DNA from: CAVTAE01 sp051649365
Lineage (GTDB): Bacteria > Deinococcota > Deinococci > Deinococcales > Trueperaceae
Assembly (NCBI GenBank): GCA_051649365.1
Contig: JBOFGY010000145.1
Span: 1-16,700 of the forward strand
Direction of reading: 5' to 3'
Length of the DNA: 16,700 bases
Below, in pieces: positions 7,601 through 14,777 of the stretch. Position numbers and translations under genes: made by a program. The number at the start of each line of letters is the position of its first letter. The stretch's first letter is position 1. Below the pieces are notes generated by a model. The model was not told where the DNA came from. It saw only the letters and a list, made by a program, of their open reading frames with translations, and did no database searches.

Positions 7601-8099
7601 TGATTATGTGTTGCTCTATTACGAGTTAACCGAATTAGCAGCCGGTGATACCTTTAAGGTGACGATGACGGGTAGTGATGGTTTTGACCCGGCCTTTTAC
7701 CTTTTAGATAAAGAGACAAATCAGTATGTAGCTTGGTCAGATTATGACGATGATGGCACTTATAATCTCACTTATACTGCCGAGGAAGGTCATACCTATT
7801 GGCTCGAGGTGTCGGGGTATCTCTACGAAGAAAATGACCAAAGCTATAGTATTGAAGTCACGACAGGAGTCGAAGTTGCAGAGCCTGGTACGCAGACGAT
7901 TACCCTCAATATCTCGAGTGAAACAGAAGCGAACACAGAACCTGTGGTTCTCCCAACTTTCACCGAGTTACTCGATGCCACGGAGATTTTGCCAGATTTT
8001 GTGCGGGTCATCACCGAGCACGCTGATACCACAGAAAGCCACAGCACCATTGAGGGCAACATCATTTATAGTCGTAGTTTGACGAGATTCCGCTGGTAA
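4614..8099 (+). CDS. Large exported DUF3352 protein with four PPC-like beta repeats
   Basis: 1161 residues, function unknown. Residues 1-21 are a signal peptide (KK, hydrophobic core, AFA before Gln22), so it is exported. The mature start 'PLAAFAPADSLATLSW' and the body to about residue 610 resemble the DUF3352 family. From about 618 to 1085 come four tandem beta domains, each with '(Y)YYELT', a 'F/Y-P-ALIDT'-like strand and 'EEGKTYWLEV-GY' (centred near residues 692, 808, 945 and 1056). These resemble the bacterial pre-peptidase C-terminal (PPC) fold. The last about 50 residues (LPDFVRVITEHADTTESHS then a strand pair ending SRSLTRFRW) look like the normal DUF3352 tail, so the repeats appear inserted into the domain. 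A perfect AAGGAGG precedes ATG by seven bases. It carries 20 CTCGAG sites and a terminator hairpin; monocistronic. Acidic and poor in Cys. Confidence 0.8.
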   Translation: MIGGLKKLSVLFTLVSSFAFAQEQKPLAAFAPADSLATLSWAQQSPVFDSFAEDVNALEWQKSKEAVLKLLDYVATMSSELGEGEAWIWESLRDLIAGEEMTGELPELLASCAAFEPLSSKKFLNGKEFLAAEALLTVSADAVNPMPAFTALLRPTDPELSAHFAELQSALITCAEESDNESLAVTTLEQDGTTLYVVGDGSDFPVIVGSINDVFFVSSNPEAARGIVRKVNGSSEDTLEDNKLFQTATAKLKPSETMVGLTLDFDAIATLLESSTTMMKGEDATLDYALTRGAAMLRSLGGYAGHLSVTPEGLVSESIFATNPEGGDAELLKLINCATCKVSSPFLAPDNANALSSAYIPVRELFAYADSWVRGFSQANGEPTTLRDLLAEEDIDIDTLLLDWIGSEAHTFVLEPYSTDAKTLLYGLPQVTVIPVSSPEAAQQGLDRIGQAFWEFYPTLLDSGFTATELAGFANVFGEFAVRPYDYNGTTIHRVQYGFNGDLAYAFIGNYLVLGTPSSALETLIDTYQGSRSIVNNKDYVAARSRAPQNLTTFGYSQDKPNYQGLADALQLLSQPLAYGVQTAITTMESVGSFAEEYTFEPYAVDLEDVTPNDSLSVTSETLALNLDSSLQDEDGYLRYYYELTDLTPGSTVSLSSSSDNGDFYPTTMVVNATDNLYIASSDYADPMTFTVEEGKTYWLELTGYTSSYASEYSAEVPEDATAQQLAVPASLEIELSSKMANTDGYITDYYELTGVKAGDTVEVVVSSEDYYPSLGLVDTETGNYVANGTYACETDDCVERYELSYTLEEGKTYWVEVYGSLYEGIATYDLEVNKINPAVATASSTDIPMTLTLETFPRDFDINGLEAEKISASEPSLALTLPALTPDEEGIIKYYYELTDVTPSARMTVSVSDYAFYPELALIDTTENKLLLQSAYATDLTFTPEEGKTYWLEVSGYAPEIAEPSEAYIDENSTAEVLPLGRSEFTADTQMADSDDYVLLYYELTELAAGDTFKVTMTGSDGFDPAFYLLDKETNQYVAWSDYDDDGTYNLTYTAEEGHTYWLEVSGYLYEENDQSYSIEVTTGVEVAEPGTQTITLNISSETEANTEPVVLPTFTELLDATEILPDFVRVITEHADTTESHSTIEGNIIYSRSLTRFRW
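6690..7475 (+). repeat. 27-bp exact direct repeat between PPC-like domains
   Basis: The 27 bases at 6690-6716 recur exactly at 7449-7475; they encode EEGKTYWLE and end in CTCGAG. Close variants occur at 7038-7058 and 7782-7808. The repeats are in frame, so recombination between copies would delete whole domains. Confidence 0.85.
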
Positions 8100-8104
8100 A
8101 AAGC

Positions 8105-8143
8105 AGCCAGCAGCTATCAGGATTTCGCTGATGGCTGCTGGCT
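8105..8143 (+). terminator. Strong hairpin after the DUF3352 gene
   Basis: AGCCAGCAGCTATCAG (8105-8120) pairs with CTGATGGCTGCTGGCT (8128-8143): 16 bp with a single G-U pair and a 7-nt loop, five bases after the stop codon and preceded by an A-run. The trailing T-tract is short (ATTTAAT), so efficiency is uncertain, but position and stem strength favour a terminator. Confidence 0.7.
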
Positions 8144-8181
8144 ATTTAATGCGTCCATAACAACGCCCCCTTATTCTTTGC

Positions 8182-8187
8182 TAAGCT
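8182..8187 (+). promoter_or_regulatory. Putative -10 box (TAAGCT), leaderless start
   Basis: TAAGCT matches TANNNT and ends six bases before ATG 8194. No Shine-Dalgarno site is present upstream of this gene. It is a poor match to TATAAT on its own. Confidence 0.3.
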
Positions 8188-8193
8188 AAGCCT

Positions 8194-8736
8194 ATGAACC
8201 GCCAAATGCGCCGTATTCAAAAAAAGGCTGAAGAAAAGCAATATGCTGAGCGTGACAAGTTTAAGGCGAAACGTAGTGAAAAACGCCAGCGTGTGTTGTC
8301 ACGCCGTCGCGAGCGTTTAGCGAGCAGCAGCAACAGTAATAAAAGCAACAATAACAACGCGGGTGGATTACACAAAACCAAAGTAGGCCGTTTCTCGGGA
8401 ATTTTTCTTCTTGTAGTGGCGGCCTTTATTATTTTGCAGGCAGTCTTGCCTAGACCTGAAGAGGGTGAGGGCGGTATCTCGCAGTTTTCTTTTGTTATTG
8501 AGGTGCTGTATTACGTGCTCTTTGGTTATTTTGCGTATTTGTGGCTTGCCCGCAGAAATCAACCCAATGCTTTTCCGATTGCAGGTGCAGCCGGTGCCAT
8601 CTTAGCTTTGCTGCTGCAAGGTTTACTTTTTGCCTTGCCCAATCTCGAGCCCAATCTTCAACTTCTCGCTTTGGCCATTCCTGGAAGTGTACTCGGGGCA
8701 TTTTTGGCACAGCTCGTTTACTCGAGGGCAACTTAA
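8194..8736 (+). CDS. Small membrane protein with basic N-terminal coil, unknown function
   Basis: 180 residues. Residues 1-45 are very rich in Lys, Arg, Glu and Gln (MNRQMRRIQKKAEEKQYAER...), likely a charged cytoplasmic helix. A Ser/Asn-rich linker (about 45-56, including NNNN) follows. Four hydrophobic segments come next, at about 66-86, 97-118, 125-148 and 156-176, consistent with membrane helices. I do not recognise a named family. Basic N-terminal arms of this kind occur in membrane proteins that touch nucleic acids or ribosomes, but that is only analogy. The start has no Shine-Dalgarno; a TANNNT box sits six bases upstream. It is separated from the upstream gene by a strong terminator hairpin, so it is probably its own unit. 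Confidence 0.75.
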   Translation: MNRQMRRIQKKAEEKQYAERDKFKAKRSEKRQRVLSRRRERLASSSNSNKSNNNNAGGLHKTKVGRFSGIFLLVVAAFIILQAVLPRPEEGEGGISQFSFVIEVLYYVLFGYFAYLWLARRNQPNAFPIAGAAGAILALLLQGLLFALPNLEPNLQLLALAIPGSVLGAFLAQLVYSRAT

Positions 8737-8828
8737 AAAGGATGCGTCCTCAAACTTTTTAGCTTTGGAAAATTCAGAATGTCGTAGCGATGTTGAAGCT
8801 TAGTTTTATACAGAGATGGCGTCGCAGT

Positions 8829-8859
8829 TTTGTCAACGGTGCGCTACGTTAACGACAAA
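8829..8859. repeat. Bulged stem-loop
   Basis: TTTGTC-AACG (8829-8838) pairs with CGTT-AAC-GACAAA (8847-8859), ten base pairs with a three-base bulge and an 8-nt loop. No T-tract follows, so it is not a typical terminator. Role unknown. Confidence 0.4.
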
Positions 8860-8897
8860 TACGGCACAAATTCAGGCTTGCAATAACGAGTGAGTTG

Positions 8898-8971
8898 TCA
8901 TTGCGAGCCGCAGCGTAGGATGTGTGAGACTCTTTATAAAGCCAGGCACTACCGAAGCCGCGAAGCAATCC
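8898..8971. repeat. REP/MITE-like imperfect inverted repeat
   Basis: The left arm begins TCATTGCGAGCCGCAGCG (8898-8915) and the right arm ends CGAAGCCGCGAAGCAATCC (8953-8971). The arms pair imperfectly (ATTGC with GCAAT outermost) around about 37 bp. 'TCATTGCGAG ... GCAATC' borders are familiar from dispersed palindromic repeats in several bacterial genomes, from memory. A run of six T follows at 8974, so it might also act as a terminator. Confidence 0.45.
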
Positions 8972-9236
8972 TGTTTTTTCCCCATATACGAAAAGTGTGT
9001 CTTGCATCTAACGATTTTTTCTTCAGAAAATTTAGAACGTACTGGTTTATAGTGATTTACTAAGAGCCAATTTTTTTGAGGTCTTCTAGTCACTTAAAAA
9101 AGTAACTCATTCCAAATTCTGAACCACTTGACCTAGTTTGGAGGTCAGTTGCGCTTATTTCAGCAATATCGCATATTAAAAGTTTAGCCTACCTTGGGCT
9201 GTAAACGAAAGGTCTATCCGAAAACTTTAACCAAGG

Positions 9237-10028
9237 GGCGAGTGGCACGCTTGGCCGTTCGTGGAGTGCAGCAGTGCAGGTGAAGCCAGGCCAGCGACAT
9301 GACCAAGCGCAGCATCATTGATATGCAGCTTGCAGCGTTTCCCAAATCACGTATCGTCATGAATTCGGGTGCAGGTAACTCGGATGCCTTCTCTTATTCT
9401 TTGGGTAAATCACCACGCATCGGCATTCGCATTGACAGCTTTAACTGGCGGTGGTTTGACCAGCAGATTGAAGAAAATCCAACCAAAAAGGCTCTGGTGG
9501 AATCGCGCTGGAAAACCGCGCCGATTATCATCGAGTTTGGCGGTTACGTTGGTCAAGATGATTACTTGGGATACGATGATGCCGACACAGCAAGATAATT
9601 ATCTGCTTGCAGCTAAACTCTCAGGTTACCGCTTTGTACCCAAAGAGTTTCGTTATCCAACGACGGCCACCAGAAGCAGCAGCGTGCAGCTCGTTTCCAA
9701 ATGGTCAAACAAGGAGGGTTACACCTTTGTATGAGTGGTTTATCTCGTGCGCTATGAACTGCGCCCGAAGGGAAAAAGCAGCATTGTCTGGCGAGGGAAC
9801 TCCAGTCTCAATTTAAAAGAGTTCTTGCCTACACTGTCCGCCGAAGGTGTAGACACACCCAAGACGGTTACTGATATGTTTACGCTGCCACAAACTCTGG
9901 ACCCAGGAACATACACACTAAGTTTAGTTGTCCTTGACCCGACAGGCTATCGCTCCCAATTGGCGTTGGCAGTAGAAGGTCGAACGAGTTCAGGTCGGTA
10001 TGCGCTTGGTGAGCTAACGGTGCGTTAG
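9237..10028 (+). pseudogene. Broken DUF4832-family gene, 5'-truncated
   Basis: Fragments in changing frames read as one protein. GEWHAWPF appears at 9237 (frame 3). MTKRSIIDMQLAAFPKSRIV runs from 9299 to the stop at 9598 (frame 2). QQDNYLLAAKLSGYRFVPKE runs to about 9710 (frame 3). VTPLYEW is in frame 1 at about 9717-9737. Then VYLVRYELRPKGKSSIVW runs to a stop at 10028 (frame 3), ending GRYALGELTVR. 'GEWH', 'R-IID---AFP---IVMN', 'GYRFVP', 'LYEW-----Y-L' and 'LDPGTYTLSLVVLDP' in this order match my memory of DUF4832 proteins, which often accompany carbohydrate-active enzymes. Four frame changes and internal stops (9300, 9598, 9732) make it non-functional. The first about 200 residues are not recognisable. 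Confidence 0.6.
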
Positions 10029-10062
10029 CCTGAGCCTGCGAAAGAAAGGAAGTGGACAATAG

Positions 10063-11227
10063 ATCAACAAAGGTTTATGGTGTCTAGCCAGTCTCGTGCT
10101 TTTGGTAGCTTGTGAGCAGCAAGGCCCTAAAGCGTCTCTTGCCTCGAGTGCGAGTACGCCCTGGGTGAGTGGCTACTACGTAGGTTACATTGACTATCCT
10201 GTTTCAGAAATTGATTTTTCAGGTATGACGCATTTAATGATTGGGCCCGTTTTACCAAAAGTGGATGCGACGCTCGAGGTTTCTATGTACACAGCGAATG
10301 GCCCGCAACTGGCTAGAGAAGCTGTGGACGCGGCCCATGCCAACGGGAAAAAAGCGATTGCCTTTGTGGGTGGGATGGATACAGGCTCGCAGTGGGCGGC
10401 AGCGAGCTCGAGTGCTAACCGCGCTACTTTTGTCACTAACCTCAAAAGTCTTATGATGGAGTATGGTTTTGATGGTCTCGATTTAGATTGGGAACCTGTT
10501 AGGGAAGAAGATAAACCACTCCTTCTTGCTCTTGTCAAAGACTTGCGCCAAGCCGTGCCGGAGGCTATCTTGACCTTTCCTGCTGTTTGGCACACTCAAC
10601 ACCAATCTTCCTGAAGACTTATCGCTCTACGCAGAGCTTGCACCCTACCTCGATCAACTCAACCTTATGACCTACGATATGACGGGTGCTTACCCTGATG
10701 GGCGACCCTACGAAGGCTGGCTCAGTTGGCATCACACGCCCATTTATAACCCGAGAAGCGGCGAATACTGGCGCACACCCACGTCCATTGATGACACGGT
10801 AAAAGCCTATCAAGTGGCCGGTGTACCTGCCCACGAACTCGGGATTGGGATTGGTGTTTACGGAACCTGTTGGTCTGGTTCTGTTACAGGTCCGAGACAA
10901 GAGTTCGGCGACTCGAGGCGTATTGCGAGTGATAATGTAATTAGCTATAACAACATCGTGCGCTTTTATGATTTGCCCGAAGCCTGGCGATGGGATGACG
11001 GTGCGGCTGTACCCTATATGAGTTTTTCAGAACCTCCTGGGCCGCAAGGGTGTACCTTTATTTCTTTCGACAACGGGGCTTCAGTTCAGACCAAGGGCGA
11101 TTACGTGAAAGCCCAGGGTTTAGGCGGGGCGATTTTGTGGAATATCAACGAAGGTTATATTCCCTCGAGACTACAAGGGCAAAGAAATCCTCTGCTCGTG
11201 GCCACACGGCAGGGCTTTCTAGAGTAG
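10063..11227 (+). pseudogene. Broken GH18 (chitinase-fold) glycosidase lipoprotein
   Basis: The frame from about 10063 reads INKGLWCLASLVLLVACEQQ, a lipoprotein signal with lipobox LVAC, but its first codon is ATC, not ATG. A GTG at 10096 is open but would remove most of the signal. The GH18 signature DGLDLDWE is intact at 10471-10494 with the catalytic Glu last. Around 10585-10595 the frame shifts: the upstream frame ends at 10614, and the other frame gives TLNTNLPEDLSLYAELAPYL then LMTYDMTGAYPDG and continues to 11227, ending in 'YVKAQGLGGAILWNINEGY', the usual GH18 final strand. GH18 enzymes cleave beta-1,4-linked GlcNAc polymers such as chitin or peptidoglycan. One frameshift plus a probable lost start suggest decay. 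It sits directly behind the DUF4832 pseudogene and its end is 3 bp from the convergent DUF2721 gene. Confidence 0.7.
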
Positions 11228-11230
11228 CAT

Positions 11231-11617
11231 TTAGCTTTCCATTTCGTCAAGCTCTAATTGCAAGGCTAGAACCGAAATCTGGATTTCCCAAAGTTGCAAA
11301 AAGAGTGAGACGAGCAGCAAGATAAGACTAAGACCAAACACGAGATTCGCCAAAAGGCGTTGCTCCCAAAAGAGCAACGCCATGCAGAGCACGCAGCAAA
11401 AAAAACTGCTCACCGCTAAAAACTGCGTGTTGCGAATCAGATAAATGCGCTGCCGCAAATTGTGGATCTGCTTTTGTAACTTGGCCTGCTTCGTTTGCCG
11501 AAACTGCTCATTGAGTTGTCTCACCAAACTTGTCATGGCTAAAAAACGTTGTGTATAGGCCAGCAGGAACAGTGAGATGGCAGGAAATAGAAGAGCGGGG
11601 GTAGTTAAATCGAGCAC
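11231..11617 (-). CDS. DUF2721-family membrane protein
   Basis: 128 residues. The N-terminal 'PAISLFLLAYTQRFLAMTSLVRQL', the middle 'LRQRIYLIRNTQFLAVSSFFCC' and the C-terminal 'LFGLSLILLLVSLFLQLWEIQISVLALQLEL' are the conserved features I know from DUF2721. Three hydrophobic segments (about 8-27, 66-85 and 88-108) predict membrane helices with a basic amphipathic stretch between the first two. Function is unknown for the family. The start is GTG; TAAAAT lies six bases before it and no Shine-Dalgarno is visible. Its upstream neighbour on the same strand (the beta-helix lipoprotein) ends 22 bp away, and the -10-like box lies in that gap, so it may be read from its own promoter, from read-through, or both. 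Confidence 0.85.
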   Translation of the reverse strand: MLDLTTPALLFPAISLFLLAYTQRFLAMTSLVRQLNEQFRQTKQAKLQKQIHNLRQRIYLIRNTQFLAVSSFFCCVLCMALLFWEQRLLANLVFGLSLILLLVSLFLQLWEIQISVLALQLELDEMES

Positions 11618-11623
11618 AGAGCT

Positions 11624-11629
11624 ATTTTA
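11624..11629 (-). promoter_or_regulatory. Putative -10 box (TAAAAT), leaderless start
   Basis: On the minus strand TAAAAT ends six bases before the GTG of the DUF2721 gene, inside the 22-bp gap after the beta-helix gene. Confidence 0.4.
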
Positions 11630-11639
11630 TTCGAGAAGC

Positions 11640-13307
11640 TTATTCAATCTTGCAAAAGTTGCCAAATCCTGCCCCTACAACAAGTGTGGCTACCGATGCC
11701 TTGCACTGCGGGGAGCTACTTACAACTCGGGGACCTGCGGTATTAGTGGGGTTATCGTCAGTATTGTTGCTGCAATAGAGTATGGATTCGCCATCATTTT
11801 TAACGTTACCGTTAGCAACTGAAAGAGCATCAATAGGACGATCCTCAGGAGGTTTGATATGGGTAAAATTATTGTTAATTAAAGATAAACCCGTAATTTT
11901 GAGGCTGTAGGTCTCATTATTAAACTTTTTGCCCGTTATTGGTGCTGCAACTCGAATCGCAGAACTCAGCGTGTCATGAATAGTATTGTTCTCTAAACGA
12001 ATATCTTTCACGCTATAGGCATCTTTTAAAGTAGGGTAAGAAAGTTCACCCTCGAGAACGTGACTATAAATTTCTATGCCACCTTGTTTGCTTCTTACTA
12101 TTGTGTATTCTTTTCCATTTGCAATTGCAGTTGTTTTGTTAAAATCATAGTTGGGCTTTCCAGTTTGAATGTACCCGATGTCGTTTCTCTTCACGAGAAC
12201 ATCCGCGATACCAAAGGTTTGATAACTGAGGTCTCGAGCGAGGTAAAGACCTGCGAAGCTAGGGCTATGGCTCACAGTGTTATCTAAAAAAGTTATGTGC
12301 ACCCCCCCCACTAGTGAAAGTCCACGCCCCCAATAAATGTCCCTGACTTCATTGTCTTGCACGAGAATGTTACGAGCAAGGTTTCCATCACGCAGCTCTG
12401 TGAGATTGTTGTTAGTTTCCTCAAACGGTATTTCAGGAAATTTATTGTTATACGACACAATGGAGATACCATCGTCACCTGTTTGTGAAACATAGTTACC
12501 AATGACGCGCCCATTTCGGCTACCGCCTGTGACTTGGATGCCATCAGCTAGGCTGCGCTTCACAGTGTTTTCTGCGACTAAGAAGTTTTGAGCGTGGTGG
12601 ATAAAAATGCCTGCACTCGAGGCTGAGTTCGTTTGCCCATCTTGGGTTTCGTGAGCTAAGGTAATAGTGTTACCACGAATAGTGGTCCTTTGTATGAATC
12701 GCCGCTGTGATTGAGTTTTACTAGAATTAACCGCATCATAAACTGCAATAGCTGTATGCTGAGGTGAGCTTTTGCGCGCTGTTTTTTCTTCACTGTCCTG
12801 GATTTCCTTGATGGTCATGGTCCTTGCCTTAAAGGTAAGGTTGTAAATAGCGACATCATCTGCTGTCACCATAAGCGACATACTGTAGGCATTTGTCGCA
12901 AAAAGCGTCGCTCCTGCTTCGCCCCAAATAGTAGTCCCCTCTTTGCTAACTGCTAAAGACGTGTTGTGATCAAATCTTCCTTCGGGAAAGATTAACCATT
13001 CTCCTTTTTTTAGCTCATTGAGAGCTTTCTGGATTGACGCTGTATCATCTTTATTGTCATTAGGGATTGCGCCATACTTTGGGTCTGTAACCCGCTTAGC
13101 ATTTGCAGGAGGTTGAGGTATGGGAGGCAAGGCAGCGCAGAGGGGTGGGCTTGCTGCCTCAGCAATAGGTAGTTCTGGTATTTGATTAGAAGGCGTAGGT
13201 TCAGTTGGGAGAGAGAGATTTTCGGCATTTCCACTGCAAGCACTAAGGCACAACAATATAAAAAGAACTGCGCTCTTGAATAATGCTAGGAGGAGTTTGG
13301 TGGTCAT
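11640..13307 (-). CDS. Surface lipoprotein with right-handed parallel beta-helix (pectate-lyase-like)
   Basis: 555 residues. The N-terminus has Lys4, a hydrophobic stretch and lipobox LSAC (about 21-24), so it should be lipid-anchored at the surface. A Pro/Glu-rich linker (about 30-70) precedes 'VTDPKYGAIPNDNKDDTASI' (about 72-92), the typical opening of the pectate-lyase superfamily domain, followed by 'FPEGRF'. The rest has many beta-helix coils with Asn/Gly ladders ('ILVQDNEVRDI', 'IRLENNTIHDT', 'LSLINNNFTHI', 'GNYVSQTGDDGISIV'). Family members are polysaccharide lyases or hydrolases, or adhesins; no substrate can be named here. The ATG has TACACT five bases upstream and no Shine-Dalgarno. 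It is divergent from the LysE gene across 62 bp. Confidence 0.8.
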   Translation of the reverse strand: MTTKLLLALFKSAVLFILLCLSACSGNAENLSLPTEPTPSNQIPELPIAEAASPPLCAALPPIPQPPANAKRVTDPKYGAIPNDNKDDTASIQKALNELKKGEWLIFPEGRFDHNTSLAVSKEGTTIWGEAGATLFATNAYSMSLMVTADDVAIYNLTFKARTMTIKEIQDSEEKTARKSSPQHTAIAVYDAVNSSKTQSQRRFIQRTTIRGNTITLAHETQDGQTNSASSAGIFIHHAQNFLVAENTVKRSLADGIQVTGGSRNGRVIGNYVSQTGDDGISIVSYNNKFPEIPFEETNNNLTELRDGNLARNILVQDNEVRDIYWGRGLSLVGGVHITFLDNTVSHSPSFAGLYLARDLSYQTFGIADVLVKRNDIGYIQTGKPNYDFNKTTAIANGKEYTIVRSKQGGIEIYSHVLEGELSYPTLKDAYSVKDIRLENNTIHDTLSSAIRVAAPITGKKFNNETYSLKITGLSLINNNFTHIKPPEDRPIDALSVANGNVKNDGESILYCSNNTDDNPTNTAGPRVVSSSPQCKASVATLVVGAGFGNFCKIE

Positions 13308-13312
13308 GAGCC

Positions 13313-13318
13313 AGTGTA
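13313..13318 (-). promoter_or_regulatory. Putative -10 box (TACACT), leaderless start
   Basis: On the minus strand TACACT ends five bases before the ATG of the beta-helix lipoprotein, in the 62-bp divergent spacer. Confidence 0.4.
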
Positions 13319-13358
13319 GTCAAGCTTTTTCTGAGATTAGTGTTAATTTTTAGTGTGT

Positions 13359-13364
13359 TATCAT
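13359..13364 (+). promoter_or_regulatory. Putative -10 box (TATCAT), leaderless start
   Basis: TATCAT ends five bases before ATG 13370 and supports that start over the GTG at 13340, which would place this box inside the gene. Confidence 0.45.
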
Positions 13365-13369
13365 TTACC

Positions 13370-14002
13370 ATGATTTCATTGCAAGATTTTGCCACGTTTA
13401 TACTCGCTGCACTCGTTCTCGTGCTTACGCCCGGCCCGAACATGCTTTATCTTATTTCCCGTTCGATTACACAAGGGTGGGTTGCTGGAGCGATCTCACT
13501 ACTCGGTGTCATCGTTGGCTTTCTTTTTCATATGACGACGGCCTCATTTGGTTTAACTGCAATTTTTCTAGCCATTCCTTATGCCTACATGGTTGTCAAA
13601 TTTTGCGGCGCACTTTACTTGCTCTATCTAGCTTGGCAAGCGGTTAAACCAGGTGCACGCTCGCCGTTTGAAGTGCAGAATTTGCAGCACGATTCCATCC
13701 AGAAACTTTTTCAAATGGGTCTTTTTACGAGTATGCTCAATCCAAAACTTGCGGTGTTTTACATAGCGATTCTGCCCCAGTTTATTCATCCCGATAAGGG
13801 GAGTGCTTTGGTACAAAGTCTGTTGCTTGGACTCACACAAATTACAGTAAGTGCTACTGTAAACTTCGTGATTATTCTGCTTGCGGGAACCATAGCAGCA
13901 TTTTTAGCAACGCGCCCGACGTGGTTAAAGGTTCAAAGATATTTTATGGCGACGATTCTGGGTGGATTAGCGGTTCGTCTAGCTCTCGAGCAGCGTAAAT
14001 AG
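13370..14002 (+). CDS. LysE/RhtB-family amino-acid exporter
   Basis: 210 residues from ATG 13370. The N-terminal 'FILAALVLVLTPGPNMLYLISRSITQGWVAGA' is the hallmark of the family (the TPGPN motif). It is followed by 'YMVVKFCGALYLLYLAWQAVK', 'F-MGLFTSMLNPKLAVFYIAILPQF' and a final hydrophobic helix, giving about six membrane helices. Members export amino acids or their derivatives by proton exchange at the inner membrane; the substrate cannot be read from sequence. The frame is open 30 bases further up to GTG 13340, but a TANNNT box five bases before ATG 13370 and the conserved N-terminus favour the later start. It ends 30 bp from the convergent NAD(P)-binding gene; I saw no clear terminator there. 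Confidence 0.9.
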   Translation: MISLQDFATFILAALVLVLTPGPNMLYLISRSITQGWVAGAISLLGVIVGFLFHMTTASFGLTAIFLAIPYAYMVVKFCGALYLLYLAWQAVKPGARSPFEVQNLQHDSIQKLFQMGLFTSMLNPKLAVFYIAILPQFIHPDKGSALVQSLLLGLTQITVSATVNFVIILLAGTIAAFLATRPTWLKVQRYFMATILGGLAVRLALEQRK

Positions 14003-14032
14003 TCTTAGAAAAGCTAATACCTAGAAAGTGAG

Positions 14033-14662
14033 CTAGTAACTAATCACAGGTGCTTGACCAATATATTTTTTATCGTTCACTTGCTTCAGTATGAAATCTG
14101 CCACGTCCGCACGGCTAATTCTAGGGCCGTCATCCACCCCAACTTTGCCTATTCTATAAGTGCTTTTGCGTTCACCGTTTGTTAGCATAGGCACACGCAC
14201 GATGGTCCACTCAAGGGGACTCGAGTGCACGATGTCTGCGTGTCTGGCAGAGTCTTTCAGCACATCTTTGGCAAACGTGTTAAGCATAAAGCTCATAAAT
14301 TTGTTAAAGAGTTTAGGCTCGTCACCTGGCTGTGCTACGCCTGCACCTGTTACCGTAATGAGGCGGCGCACGCCTACTTTTTGCATCGTCGTCGTGATAA
14401 CTTCGGCTGCTTCTTCCATGATGGTTTTGCTGCCACCTTTGACCGGCCCTAACGCCACGAGCACAGCGTCTTTGCCCTTCATTGCCTCAACAATTTTTTG
14501 TGATTCGTTTAAGTTGCCTTCAATGACAGTTAGCTTTTGATGTGTGACACCAAGTTTACTCGGGTTTCGCACGTAAGCAGTCACTTCGTGGCCTGCAGCG
14601 AGAGCTTGCTCGACTAAAGGTTTTCCTGTTCTTCCGGTTGCTCCAAAAATAATTAGGTTCAT
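14033..14662 (-). CDS. NAD(P)-binding NmrA/SDR-like oxidoreductase
   Basis: 209 residues. 'MNLIIFGATGRTGKPLVEQAL' gives the glycine-rich GATGRTG (7-13) that binds the dinucleotide. 'VTAYVRNPSKL' has the Arg typical of NADP preference. 'DAVLVALGP', 'RRLITVTGAG', 'EWTIVRVPMLTNG' and 'RISRADVADFIL' are in the usual order for the NAD(P)H-binding family related to biliverdin reductase B and NmrA. The substrate is unknown. A clear GGGAGGAAC precedes the ATG, and TATGAT (minus strand, near 14690) is a reasonable -10 upstream. It follows the aminotransferase gene on the same strand after 115 bp, so it probably has its own promoter. Confidence 0.85.
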   Translation of the reverse strand: MNLIIFGATGRTGKPLVEQALAAGHEVTAYVRNPSKLGVTHQKLTVIEGNLNESQKIVEAMKGKDAVLVALGPVKGGSKTIMEEAAEVITTTMQKVGVRRLITVTGAGVAQPGDEPKLFNKFMSFMLNTFAKDVLKDSARHADIVHSSPLEWTIVRVPMLTNGERKSTYRIGKVGVDDGPRISRADVADFILKQVNDKKYIGQAPVISY

Positions 14663-14777
14663 GTTGTTCCTCCCAAATCTTTAGCCTTCTATCATAGGGA
14701 GGCCGCGTTCACTTTGGGAAGTAGTTACATGCGGGAAAGCTAGTTACAAAAAAGTAAGAAATGGCAAATATAGATGC

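Larger units (their letters stand above)
8737..9236. other. 500-bp region without an intact gene
   Basis: Contains a bulged stem-loop at 8829-8859 and a REP-like inverted repeat at 8898-8971. No CTCGAG site occurs between 8727 and 10142. The right end may hold unrecognisable remains of the 5' part of the DUF4832 pseudogene. No RNA gene was recognised. Confidence 0.5.

Noticed and set aside
9237..11227. Treating the frameshifts as sequencing errors
   Set aside because: Lesions cluster in two neighbouring genes while all other long genes are intact; still, reads should be checked.
11577..11822. 81-codon plus-strand ORF
   Set aside because: Antisense to the ends of the DUF2721 and beta-helix genes; no independent support.
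13340..13369. GTG start 30 bases upstream for the LysE gene
   Set aside because: No ribosome-binding site, and the TATCAT box at 13359 plus the conserved N-terminus favour ATG 13370.
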